Assembly (NCBI RefSeq): GCF_003287895.1
Contig: NZ_CP030280.1
Coordinates: forward strand, 1,371,501 to 1,435,500
Reading direction: 5' to 3'
DNA: 64,000 bases
DNA from: Blautia argi
GTDB lineage: Bacteria > Bacillota > Clostridia > Lachnospirales > Lachnospiraceae
Positions 1 to 7,979 of the stretch are shown in pieces. Numbering within the stretch: the first letter of the stretch is position 1; each line of letters opens with the position of its first letter. The translations under genes and the position numbers were made by a program. The notes beneath the pieces were generated by a model that saw nothing but the letters and a program-made list of their open reading frames with translations, was not told the DNA's origin and made no database searches.

Positions 1-2
1 TG

Positions 3-95
3 AAGATGGAAAAAATCGGATATGGAATGGGAAAAAAGGATTTTCCGGCAGCCAACTGTGTCCGGGCAGTTTTCGGTGACGCACCTGCTGTTTGA
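3..95 (+). CDS. C-terminal end of LarC-like nickel-insertion protein (partial)
   Basis: The first reading frame in the window runs in from the left edge and stops at 93-95. Its last 30 residues contain the segment KIGYGMGKKDF followed by NCVRAVFGD, which resembles the C-terminal tail of LarC (DUF111), the protein that inserts nickel into the pincer cofactor of lactate racemase. Only the tail is present, so the assignment rests on a short match recalled from the family. The stop codon lies inside the -35 box of the next promoter. Confidence 0.5.
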   Translation, partial: KMEKIGYGMGKKDFPAANCVRAVFGDAPAV

Positions 96-120
96 CAATT
101 AGATACAGTTCTGGTATGAT
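92..120 (+). promoter_or_regulatory. Sigma-A promoter of the helicase gene
   Basis: A perfect -35 TTGACA (92-97) is separated by 17 bases from the -10 TATGAT (115-120). It would start a transcript near 127 with a leader of about 100 nt before the helicase start codon. Confidence 0.8.
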
Positions 121-142
121 AAAAAACGATTGCTTATTTATG

Positions 143-198
143 GAGTTGTTGCATTGATTGCATGTCGAAAATGTGCGGTGCAACAGCTCTCTTTTTTT
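143..198 (+). terminator. Leader hairpin with T-run (candidate attenuator)
   Basis: Arms GAGTTGTTGCA (143-153) and TGCAACAGCTC (179-189) pair with one mismatch, and seven T residues follow (192-198). This is the layout of an intrinsic terminator, but it sits between the promoter and the helicase coding region, so premature termination could set helicase expression. Confidence 0.55.
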
Positions 199-230
199 GA
201 GCAGCCAGAAAGAAGAGGTAAATATAAAAT

Positions 231-1817
231 ATGGAAAATGTAAAATTTGAAAATCTGCAGCTATATCCGGAAATTTTAAAGGCTGTGAAATATATGGGTT
301 TTGAAGAGGCTTCTCCCATTCAGGCGCAGGCCATTCCTATTATTATAGAAGGGAAAGATATTATCGGGCAGGCGCAGACCGGTACAGGAAAGACCGCTGC
401 ATTCGGAATTCCCCTTCTGCAGAAAATCAATCCAAAAGAAAAGAAACCCCAGAGCATTGTGTTGTGTCCAACAAGAGAACTGGCTATTCAGGTTGCAGAG
501 GAAATCCGCAGTCTGGCGAAATATATGCATGGAATCAAGGTGCTTCCGGTATATGGAGGGCAGGAGATTGTAAAGCAGATTCGCTCCCTGAAAAGCGGAG
601 TGCAGATTATCGTAGGAACACCCGGGCGTGTGATGGATCATATGCGGAGAAAAACAGTAAAAATGGATCAGATTCACACCGTTGTTCTGGACGAGGCAGA
701 TGAAATGTTGAATATGGGATTCCGGGACGATATTGAAACCATTTTAAAGGGAGTACCGGAAGAAAGGCAGACCATTTTATTTTCTGCCACCATGCCAAAA
801 GCTATTATGGAAATCACGAAAAAATTCCAGAAAAACGCAAAGGTTATCAAGGTGACAAAAAAAGAACTCACTGTTCCCAATATTGAGCAGTTTTACTATG
901 AAGTAAAGCCCAAAAACAAGGAAGAGGTACTGACCCGTCTTCTGGATATTTATACACCAAAACTTTCCGTTATTTTCTGCAATACAAAAAAACAGGTGGA
1001 TTTGCTGGTAACCGCCCTTCTGGGAAGAGGTTATTTTGCCGCGGGACTTCACGGTGATATGAAGCAGGAGCAGAGAGATCGGGTAATGCAGGGCTTCCGA
1101 AGCGGAAAGACAGACATTCTGGTGGCAACCGATGTGGCAGCCAGGGGAATTGATGTAGACGAGGTGGAGGCGGTCTTTAACTATGATTTGCCTCAGGACG
1201 ATGAATACTATGTACATCGTATTGGCAGAACCGGACGTGCAGGACGGATTGGACGTTCCTTTTCCTTTGTTTCCGGAAAAGAAGTTTATAAGTTAAAGGA
1301 GATTCAGCGTTACTGCAAGACTAAGATTTATGCCCAGAAAGTGCCATCTTTAAATGATGTGGCAAACACTAAAATCGAAAATATTCTGGATCATGTGGAA
1401 ACCATGATTGCAGAGGAGGATCTGACTTCCATGATTGATGCTATACAGGATAAGCTGAATTATTCCGATTATACTGCCATGGATATGGCGGCAGCGTTTT
1501 TAAAGATGCAGGCAGGAATGGCAGACAGTGCAGAAGAGGAAGGAGAGGATTTCGGGGATACCGGAGCAGAAGAACCGGGCATGGTGCGCCTGTTCATTAA
1601 TATCGGAAAAAAACATAAAGCAAAGCCGGGAGATATTCTGGGAGCTTTGGCCGGAGAGAGCGGTATGCCGGGAAAACTTATTGGAACTATTGATATGTTT
1701 GATAAATATACCTTTGTGGAAGTACCCACAGAATATGCAAGATCTGTACTCCATGCTATGAAAAATGTAAAAATTAAAGGGAAATCCATTGCTGTGGAGC
1801 CGGCCAATCAGAAATAG
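231..1817 (+). CDS. DEAD-box ATP-dependent RNA helicase with DbpA-type RNA-binding tail
   Basis: A 528-residue cytoplasmic RNA helicase that unwinds short RNA duplexes with ATP, acting in ribosome assembly, RNA decay and cold adaptation. The core motifs appear in order: Q motif (SPIQAQAIP), motif I AQTGTGKT, PTREL, TPGR, DEAD box in VLDEADEML, SAT (LFSATMP), and in the second RecA domain ARGID and HRIGRTGRAG. The last ~75 residues (RLFINIGKKHKAKPGDIL onward) match the DbpA/CsdA-type RNA-binding fold, and an acidic linker (SAEEEGEDFGD) precedes them. The start follows an AAGAGG ribosome site. It is the first gene after a consensus promoter and a leader hairpin. CshA/DeaD-like; the exact orthologue is not certain. 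Confidence 0.93.
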   Translation: MENVKFENLQLYPEILKAVKYMGFEEASPIQAQAIPIIIEGKDIIGQAQTGTGKTAAFGIPLLQKINPKEKKPQSIVLCPTRELAIQVAEEIRSLAKYMHGIKVLPVYGGQEIVKQIRSLKSGVQIIVGTPGRVMDHMRRKTVKMDQIHTVVLDEADEMLNMGFRDDIETILKGVPEERQTILFSATMPKAIMEITKKFQKNAKVIKVTKKELTVPNIEQFYYEVKPKNKEEVLTRLLDIYTPKLSVIFCNTKKQVDLLVTALLGRGYFAAGLHGDMKQEQRDRVMQGFRSGKTDILVATDVAARGIDVDEVEAVFNYDLPQDDEYYVHRIGRTGRAGRIGRSFSFVSGKEVYKLKEIQRYCKTKIYAQKVPSLNDVANTKIENILDHVETMIAEEDLTSMIDAIQDKLNYSDYTAMDMAAAFLKMQAGMADSAEEEGEDFGDTGAEEPGMVRLFINIGKKHKAKPGDILGALAGESGMPGKLIGTIDMFDKYTFVEVPTEYARSVLHAMKNVKIKGKSIAVEPANQK

Positions 1818-1827
1818 AAAGAATCCA

Positions 1828-1856
1828 TTGCTTTTCCTATGGAGAGATTTTATAAT
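1828..1856 (+). promoter_or_regulatory. Probable promoter of nth
   Basis: TTGCTT (1828-1833), a 17-base spacer and TATAAT (1851-1856) lie in the short gap between the helicase and nth, suggesting that nth and hutG have their own start site. Confidence 0.5.
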
Positions 1857-1885
1857 AGGCTGTATAGAAAGAAGAGGAATGGATT

Positions 1886-2542
1886 ATGACAACTTATACA
1901 GAAGAAAAGAAACAGGAACTGGCGCTGGAGATTATTCAGCGGTTAAAGGAAGAATATCCAGACGCAGGGTGTACCCTGGATTATGACCAGGCATGGAAAT
2001 TGTTGGTCAGTGTCCGTTTGGCTGCCCAGTGCACAGATGCCAGAGTCAATGTGGTTGTGGAGGATTTGTATAAAAAATATCCTGATGTACAGGCTCTGGC
2101 ACAGGCAGAACCGGAAGACATAGAAACCATTGTCCGTCCCTGCGGACTTGGTAAAAGCAAGGCGCGGGATATCAGCGCCTGCATGAAAATTCTCTGGGAT
2201 CAATATGGGGGCAAGGTGCCGGAAGATTTTGACGCACTTTTAAACCTACCAGGGATAGGCAGAAAAAGTGCAAATCTGATTATGGGAGATGTTTTCCAAA
2301 AGCCTGCCATTGTTACAGATACCCATTGTATCCGTCTGGTAAACCGTATGGGACTGGTGGATCAGATCAAGGATCCGAAAAAAGTGGAACTGGCGCTCTG
2401 GAAAATCATTCCCCCTGAGGAAGGCAGTGATTTTTGCCATCGTCTGGTTTATCATGGAAGAGATGTCTGTACAGCCAGGACAAAGCCCCATTGTGAGGAC
2501 TGCTGTCTGAGAGATATCTGTGCGAGAAATGGGGTAGAATGA
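1886..2542 (+). CDS. nth: Endonuclease III (DNA glycosylase/AP lyase)
   Basis: A 218-residue base-excision-repair enzyme that removes oxidised pyrimidines and nicks abasic sites. The helix-hairpin-helix LPGIGRKSAN carries the catalytic lysine, and TDTH carries the catalytic aspartate. The C-terminal cysteines (VCTARTKPHCEDCCLRDIC) form the [4Fe-4S] loop, here spaced C-x7-C-x2-C-x5-C rather than the usual C-x6-C-x2-C-x5-C, a one-residue expansion. Length is normal for the family. Its stop codon overlaps an upstream in-frame ATG of the next gene, so the two are probably co-transcribed. Confidence 0.95.
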   Translation: MTTYTEEKKQELALEIIQRLKEEYPDAGCTLDYDQAWKLLVSVRLAAQCTDARVNVVVEDLYKKYPDVQALAQAEPEDIETIVRPCGLGKSKARDISACMKILWDQYGGKVPEDFDALLNLPGIGRKSANLIMGDVFQKPAIVTDTHCIRLVNRMGLVDQIKDPKKVELALWKIIPPEEGSDFCHRLVYHGRDVCTARTKPHCEDCCLRDICARNGVE

Positions 2543-2559
2543 AGGGAGAGGGTAAAACC

Positions 2560-3582
2560 ATGTTATTGACAAATTATGTAAGTGCAATGGAATACTGGAA
2601 CGGTCGGATAGACAGCACCACAGATTATGATGCGTTTCGCTGGCATCAGTGGGTGCAACCTCTGGACTTAAATATTCAGGAAGAAATGCCGGAAAACAGA
2701 CTGGGGTTTGCTTTTATCGGGTTTTGCAGTGAACAGGGTGTCAAACGGAATAAAGGGCGTGTAGGAACGGCTCTGGCGCCGGATTTTATCAGAGGTCAGA
2801 TGTCCAATCTTCCCTGTACCTTTTCCAGAGAAGTGCAGTTTTACGATGCAGGAAATATCCTCTGTGACGAAATCTCCATGGAAGAAGGGCAGAGATTGCT
2901 GGGACTTGCAGTAGAGAGGCTTTTAGAGCTGCATCTGTTTCCCATTGTATTAGGTGGAGGACATGAAACAACATTTGGACATTTTCAGGGACATCGAGCA
3001 GATTTGCAGAAAAAAGGGAAGCCTTTAGACATGGGAATCATTAACTTTGACGCTCATTTTGACCTTCGTCCTTATGATAACGGGCCGTCTTCAGGCTCTA
3101 TGTTCCGGCAGATTGCGGACATTTATAAAAAAGAGGGGGCAGAATACCGTTATCTTCCTCTGGGAATCCAGGAACACAGCAATACGGTCAGTCTTTTTAA
3201 ATATGCCAGAGCTTTGGGGGTAAACTATATTTTGGCAAAAGAAATTCAAAATTCTAATTTTTCTACAGTTCTGGAAAAGGTGGATACCTTTTTGTATAAA
3301 TGTAATTCCGCCTATCTTACCATTTGTACGGATGTGTTTTCTGCCGCTTTTGCGCCGGGGGTAAGTGCAACACAGGCTCTTGGGCTGGATCCGGAGGTGG
3401 TGCTTCCGATTATCAAGCATATTTTGCGGACACGGAAGATTCGTGGGTTTGATATCTGTGAGATTTCTCCCCGTTTTGACCAGGATAATACAACCGCAAA
3501 GCTGGGGGCAGTCCTTATTTTTGCAGTGGTAAATACGCTGTGTGAGTTAAATGGGCTGTCTATGGAAACGCTGGGAGAATAA
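2560..3582 (+). CDS. hutG: Formimidoylglutamase-like ureohydrolase (arginase family)
   Basis: Predicted to hydrolyse N-formimidoyl-L-glutamate to glutamate and formamide in histidine breakdown. Arginase-fold metal motifs are visible: GGGHETTFGH, NFDAHFD and the TICTDVFSAAFAPGVSA block. In that last block the usual S-x-D-x-D metal motif reads T-I-C-T-D, so one canonical aspartate position is cysteine. I chose the ATG at 2560 because GGGAGAGGG lies just upstream; an in-frame ATG at 2539 overlaps the nth stop. No other histidine-utilisation gene is nearby, so another ureohydrolase substrate cannot be excluded. Confidence 0.75.
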   Translation: MLLTNYVSAMEYWNGRIDSTTDYDAFRWHQWVQPLDLNIQEEMPENRLGFAFIGFCSEQGVKRNKGRVGTALAPDFIRGQMSNLPCTFSREVQFYDAGNILCDEISMEEGQRLLGLAVERLLELHLFPIVLGGGHETTFGHFQGHRADLQKKGKPLDMGIINFDAHFDLRPYDNGPSSGSMFRQIADIYKKEGAEYRYLPLGIQEHSNTVSLFKYARALGVNYILAKEIQNSNFSTVLEKVDTFLYKCNSAYLTICTDVFSAAFAPGVSATQALGLDPEVVLPIIKHILRTRKIRGFDICEISPRFDQDNTTAKLGAVLIFAVVNTLCELNGLSMETLGE

Positions 3583-3622
3583 AAGAAAAGGACAGATCCA
3601 AAACTTTTGTGAAAAGAAAAAC

Positions 3623-3697
3623 AGGTGCTGAAAGAACCTGTCGCAGCAGGTATATCATTTCTGCTTTGTGCGATAGTTCCTCAGCATCTGCTTTTTA
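3623..3697. terminator. Long imperfect hairpin between convergent genes
   Basis: AGGTGCTGAAAGAAC on the left pairs imperfectly with GTTCCTCAGCATCT on the right, followed by CTTTTT. It lies between hutG and the convergent xdhC-like gene and could terminate one or both transcripts. Confidence 0.45.
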
Positions 3698-3723
3698 TAT
3701 GAAAATCGTTACATAAAAATCTG

Positions 3724-4752
3724 TTACTGCTGTTTTTCCTCTGCAGCGCGTACCTGTATCAGTTCCCCTGCAATGCTCACTGCGATTTCCGCAGGGGTTT
3801 CCGCCCGGATATCCAGTCCGATGGGCGTTTGAATCCGTTTCAGTTCTTTCGGTGTAAATCCGTCGTTTAACAGTTTGTCCCAAATCATGGCTTTTTTTCT
3901 TCTGCTTCCCATAACCCCAATATATTTTGCGGGCGTCTTTAAAATCTGCTGCTGCACCAGATAATCGTATTGGTGTCCTCTTGTCATAATGCAGACATAA
4001 TCTTCAGCCGTGATTTCCAGATAGTCAGAAAGCTGCGAAAACTCTCCCCTGATGCATCTGGAAGCATCAGGAAAGAGTTTGGGATTGCTAAACTGCTTCC
4101 GGTCATCAAACACCGTGCAGGAGAAATCCAGATGTGCCAGAAGGGGAACCAGTTCCTGAGCCACATGACCGCCGCCGAAAATATAGACCATGCCCTTTCG
4201 AATCAGAGGCTCGCTATAATAACGCCGTCCGGAAATGGTGGCTTGTACGGCATGTTGCTTTAAAAGAGAGGAGGGCTCTGAAACAGACAGACCAATCAGG
4301 CCGCTTTTTTCCTGATAATAACCACATTGCCACACAGCTTCTTCTGTAATGTCCAGAATCAGCCAGGCATTTTCATTTTTATCCCAGTCCTTTAAAAGTT
4401 GACAGCAAAGCTTATAAAAGGCATCATTGTCCCAGGAAAGATACTGGAAATAAAGGGAAACATCTCCGCCGCAGATCATACCTAAATCCGCTGCCTGATT
4501 CTCCTGAAGACGATAAGCCTGGCAGGCGGATTTTTTGGCTTTTAAAAGATTTTGTGATTCTAAAACGGCAGTGTGTTCCACATTGCCGCCTCCTATGGTT
4601 CCAAAAGAGGTGCCGTCCGGAAGTACCAGCATTTTAGAGCCGGCGCCTCTTGGGGTGGAGCCTGAGCTGGCAATCACAGTGACAAATACAAAATCTTTTT
4701 TGTTTTCCATGGCTGCTTTGGCAGTTTCAAATAATTCTTTTATACTTTTCAT
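3724..4752 (-). CDS. XdhC/CoxI-family molybdoenzyme maturation protein
   Basis: A 342-residue protein of the XdhC family, which binds and matures the molybdenum cofactor for xanthine-dehydrogenase-like enzymes. The N-terminal XdhC domain shows VTVIASSGSTPRGAGSKM and GTIGGGNVE. A Rossmann-like C-terminal domain begins at IFGGGHVAQEL and ends with GVMGSRRK and GLDIRAETPAEIAVSIAGE, all characteristic of the family. The gene is directly followed upstream by a nitroreductase on the same strand (16-base gap), so the two likely form an operon. No molybdenum hydroxylase subunits are within view. Confidence 0.88.
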   Translation of the reverse strand: MKSIKELFETAKAAMENKKDFVFVTVIASSGSTPRGAGSKMLVLPDGTSFGTIGGGNVEHTAVLESQNLLKAKKSACQAYRLQENQAADLGMICGGDVSLYFQYLSWDNDAFYKLCCQLLKDWDKNENAWLILDITEEAVWQCGYYQEKSGLIGLSVSEPSSLLKQHAVQATISGRRYYSEPLIRKGMVYIFGGGHVAQELVPLLAHLDFSCTVFDDRKQFSNPKLFPDASRCIRGEFSQLSDYLEITAEDYVCIMTRGHQYDYLVQQQILKTPAKYIGVMGSRRKKAMIWDKLLNDGFTPKELKRIQTPIGLDIRAETPAEIAVSIAGELIQVRAAEEKQQ

Positions 4753-4768
4753 ATATGAAAACTCCTCA

Positions 4769-5275
4769 TCAGAGATAAGTTACGCGCTCTTTGTCAAAAA
4801 ATCCTCTGGTTTTGGGTTCTTCATCTGCTTCACCTACAGCAATGACAGCCAGAGGAAGGCTGGAAACCTTCAGTAAATCCTGCAGCTTTTCTACTCTTTC
4901 CATAACTGGATAAAAGCCGCACCAGCAGGTTCCGTATCCCAGTTCTGCAGCCTGCAAAAGCAGATTTTGAATGGCAGCGCCGCAGTCCTGAGGATAAAAT
5001 TCGGCGCATTTTCCTTCCTGCAGATCCGGTCTGGCACAGACAACAATAGCAAGACTGGCGGTCTGGAGCATTTTGGTATGAGAACTGATTTCCATGATTT
5101 TTTTCCGTATATCTTCATTTTCTATGACTACAAATTCCCAGGGTCTGGTGTTGCATGCGCTGGGTGCAAACATGGCAGCCTCCAGCATGGTTTCAATATC
5201 TTTTCGGGGAATCTGGACTCCCTTTTTATACTTTCGGATACTGTGTCGGTTTCGAATTACTTCTGATGTATTCAT
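4769..5275 (-). CDS. Nitroreductase-family FMN flavoprotein
   Basis: A 168-residue FMN-dependent oxidoreductase of the nitroreductase superfamily. The N-terminal RHSIRKYKKG motif contacts the FMN phosphate. Further family signatures are APSACNTRPWEFVVIE and the C-terminal GYGTCWCGFYP and LAVIAVGE. The physiological substrate cannot be read from sequence. The ORF ends with FFDKERVTYL, close to the typical short length of this subgroup. It is transcribed toward the xdhC-like gene. A GGAGGTATC ribosome site precedes the start. Confidence 0.85.
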   Translation of the reverse strand: MNTSEVIRNRHSIRKYKKGVQIPRKDIETMLEAAMFAPSACNTRPWEFVVIENEDIRKKIMEISSHTKMLQTASLAIVVCARPDLQEGKCAEFYPQDCGAAIQNLLLQAAELGYGTCWCGFYPVMERVEKLQDLLKVSSLPLAVIAVGEADEEPKTRGFFDKERVTYL

Positions 5276-5510
5276 GATAGATACCTCCTGTTTTTTTCTT
5301 TTCTCTTATTATAAACGTTTTGAGTGCAGGTTTAAAGTCCTGTTTTTCTGAAGGGTTTTTGTTTGGGTTGGGCTGTACCAGTGATAGTATTCTGCTTCTT
5401 ATATTTAGAAACGATAAGGGAAAAAGAGCCGGAGAATTTACCTCTTTTTTTCATGGACGGGATATGGTAAAATAAGTCTGCAAAAAAGGACAAAAGAGGG
5501 GAACAGGAAG

Positions 5511-6209
5511 TTGAAACGAATTTTGGTACTGGAAGATGATTTGGCTTTAAATGCAGGTCTTTGTTTTGAACTGGATAATGCAGGATACTGTAGTATAAGC
5601 GCTTACAACTGTGCAAAAGCAATGCAGGTGCTGCAGCATGATAAATTGGATTTGGCAATTTTAGACGTAAATCTGCCGGACGGCAGTGGTTTTTCTGTAT
5701 GTCAGGAGGCGAAAAGGCTGCGTCCGAATCTTCCCGTGATTTTTCTTACTGCCAATGACCTGGAGGAGGACGAGCTTACAGGGTTTGATTTGGGAGCAGA
5801 AGATTATGTGACAAAGCCTTTTCACACCTCTGTGCTTTTGCGGAGAATCGAAGTTGCGCTGCGGCGAAATTCGGAGAAAGATCTGGAAGCAGAGAAGAAC
5901 TTCCAGGGCTTTGACGATGGTTTTCTGCGGATTGATTTGGAAACCCTGGAGGTGGTCTGCAACGGAGAAAAGCTGTCCCTTACACCAAATGAATATAAAA
6001 TTTTAAGGCTTTTGCTTGCAAACAGCGGACAGATTCTCACCAGAGAGAGAATGTTGGAGCAGCTCTGGGGGAATGACGGGTGCTTTATTAATGACCACAC
6101 CCTTACTGTGGTGATTAACCGGCTGCGGACTAAGTTGGAAGGAAAGGATAAGGCGTATATTCAGACCATTCGTGGAATCGGCTATGCGTGGAACGAAAAG
6201 CAGTCATGA
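5511..6209 (+). CDS. OmpR/PhoB-family response regulator
   Basis: A 232-residue DNA-binding regulator. The receiver domain has the acidic pair in VLEDD, the phospho-acceptor aspartate in LAILDVNLPDG, and the conserved lysine in YVTKPF. The C-terminal winged helix ends in IQTIRGIGYAW. The start is TTG, since no ATG precedes the MKRILVLEDD block and GGGGAACAGG lies upstream. The gene overlaps a possible start of the cognate kinase. The two ABC/FtsX pairs that follow suggest control of antimicrobial-peptide or cell-envelope transporters, as in Bce-type modules. Confidence 0.92.
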   Translation: MKRILVLEDDLALNAGLCFELDNAGYCSISAYNCAKAMQVLQHDKLDLAILDVNLPDGSGFSVCQEAKRLRPNLPVIFLTANDLEEDELTGFDLGAEDYVTKPFHTSVLLRRIEVALRRNSEKDLEAEKNFQGFDDGFLRIDLETLEVVCNGEKLSLTPNEYKILRLLLANSGQILTRERMLEQLWGNDGCFINDHTLTVVINRLRTKLEGKDKAYIQTIRGIGYAWNEKQS

Positions 6210-6226
6210 AGCAGGGAGAGAAAAGA

Positions 6227-7246
6227 ATGAAAAAAGCAGAAACATGGATTTCTGGACTTTTATATGGGATTTTGGGATTTTTCGGTGCTGGCATGGGATA
6301 TCTGATTTGGCTTTTTGTTCCTATAGAAGAGGTAAGGATTCTTATGTTGGTTCTTGATATCAGCCTTGTGGCAGTGTGTCTGGCGCGGATCTGGTATGAA
6401 AAATACAGGGCAGGGAAACTGACGGATAATATCTGCGAAAGCCTGGACGATTTGATTTCCGGGAGAGAAGTACAAAGACAGCAGACCTTTGATGATTCTC
6501 TGGCGGATAAGGTACAGGGAAAGCTTTTGCAGTACGGAAATATTCTGCAGGAGGACAGAAAGGAAAACCGGGCAGAAAAGCAGAAACTACAGGAAATTAT
6601 TTCCGATATTTCTCATCAGATTAAGACGCCAATGGCAAATATCAGGCTGTTTTCCAACATTTTGAAGCAGGAAAACCTGAGCTGCGGACAGAGAGAGGAA
6701 TTTTCCCATACACTGGAATTCCAGGTAGATAAGCTGGAGTTTCTTTTGCAGTCCCTGATTAAAATGTCCCGGCTGGAAACCGGAACCTTTGTACTTCATA
6801 TGGAGGGGCAAAATCTGTATCATACTCTGGTGCAGGCTGTGCAGGACGTATGGCAGGAGGCAGAAAAAAAGAACCTGAAAATAAACCTGGACTGCGATCT
6901 GGATATCCGTGCAAAATATGATGAAAAATGGACTCTGGAGGCAATGGAAAATCTGCTGACCAATGCAGTAAAATACACCCCTGAGGGTGGAAACATTCAA
7001 ATCAGCGTTCACCCCTGGCAGTTTTATACAAGGGTGGATATTTCTGATACAGGAATCGGTATTGCAAAAGAGCATTATAATGACATTTTCAAGCGCTTTT
7101 ACAGGGCAGAAGAGGTTGCTGCAAAGGAAGGGGTAGGGCTTGGTCTGTATCTTGCCCAGATGATTTTAAACAAACAAAGAGGTTATATTACAGTGAAATC
7201 AAAGCAGGGAGAGGGAAGCACCTTCTCTGTATATTTATTATCATAG
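6227..7246 (+). CDS. Membrane sensor histidine kinase
   Basis: Partner of the preceding regulator. Two close N-terminal membrane helices (FLYGILGFFGAGMGYLIWLF and a following LMLVLDISLVAVCLARI segment) leave almost no extracellular loop, the plan of intramembrane-sensing kinases. The H box is DISHQIKTPMANIR, the N box NLLTNAVKYTPEG, and the G boxes DTGIGI and GVGLGLYLAQ. The ATG at 6227 has GGGAGAG at the right distance; in-frame GTG 6188 and ATG 6206 overlap the regulator gene. Intramembrane kinases usually sense transporter activity rather than a ligand, consistent with the genes downstream. Confidence 0.92.
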   Translation: MKKAETWISGLLYGILGFFGAGMGYLIWLFVPIEEVRILMLVLDISLVAVCLARIWYEKYRAGKLTDNICESLDDLISGREVQRQQTFDDSLADKVQGKLLQYGNILQEDRKENRAEKQKLQEIISDISHQIKTPMANIRLFSNILKQENLSCGQREEFSHTLEFQVDKLEFLLQSLIKMSRLETGTFVLHMEGQNLYHTLVQAVQDVWQEAEKKNLKINLDCDLDIRAKYDEKWTLEAMENLLTNAVKYTPEGGNIQISVHPWQFYTRVDISDTGIGIAKEHYNDIFKRFYRAEEVAAKEGVGLGLYLAQMILNKQRGYITVKSKQGEGSTFSVYLLS

Positions 7247-7277
7247 AAAAGACAGAAACAGGACAGAAGAGGAAGAC

Positions 7278-7979
7278 ATGGAAAGCATTATTAAAGTAAG
7301 AGATTTGAAAAAATTTTATGGAAAAGGAGAAAGTCAGGTAAAAGCCTTAAACGGTGTGAATCTGAATATTGAAAAAGGAAAATTTACTGTTATTACAGGA
7401 AGTTCAGGCAGTGGAAAGACCACGCTTTTCAACATGATTGGCGGTCTGGATTATCCGGACAGCGGAAGCGTAGTGGTGGATAATATTGAATTAAAGGATA
7501 TGAAGGAAAAGCAGTTGGCTGTTTTTCGGCGCAGCAAAATTGGGTTTATTTACCAGAATTATAATCTGATTCCCTCTCTGACCATAAAAGAGAATATTTT
7601 GTTTTCGGTAAATCTGGGAAAACAGGCTGTAGATAAAGAATTTTTCCGGGAAATTACGGGATTTTTAAAGCTGGAAAACCGTCTGGACGCGTATCCCGGA
7701 CAGCTTTCCGGCGGAGGGCAACAGCGGGTGAGTATTGCCCGAGCGCTGATGTTAAAAAGTGGGATTGTCCTGGCTGATGAGCCAACCGGAAATTTAGATT
7801 CCTGCACCAGTCAGGAAGTGCTGGGGCTTTTGAAATCCGCGGCGCAGACGTATCGTCAGACTCTGGTTATGATTACCCACAATCTGGATATTGCTCAGAT
7901 GGCGGACCGGGTTGTTCGCATGGAGGACGGACAGATTCTGGAAAGGACGGGCAGAATGCAATGGAAAACAACAATTTAA
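7278..7979 (+). CDS. ABC transporter ATP-binding protein (MacB/BceA type)
   Basis: A 233-residue ATPase: Walker A GSSGSGKTT, Q-loop YQNYNLIPSL, a signature LSGGGQQRVS (one extra G compared with the usual LSGGQQQR), Walker [13 protein letters not shown] and switch histidine ITHN. It pairs with the FtsX permease that starts 19 bases inside its 3' end, so the two are translationally coupled. Members of this family couple ATP hydrolysis to mechanotransmission or peptide export/detoxification rather than ordinary import. Confidence 0.93.
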   Translation: MESIIKVRDLKKFYGKGESQVKALNGVNLNIEKGKFTVITGSSGSGKTTLFNMIGGLDYPDSGSVVVDNIELKDMKEKQLAVFRRSKIGFIYQNYNLIPSLTIKENILFSVNLGKQAVDKEFFREITGFLKLENRLDAYPGQLSGGGQQRVSIARALMLKSGIVLADEPTGNLDSCTSQEVLGLLKSAAQTYRQTLVMITHNLDIAQMADRVVRMEDGQILERTGRMQWKTTI

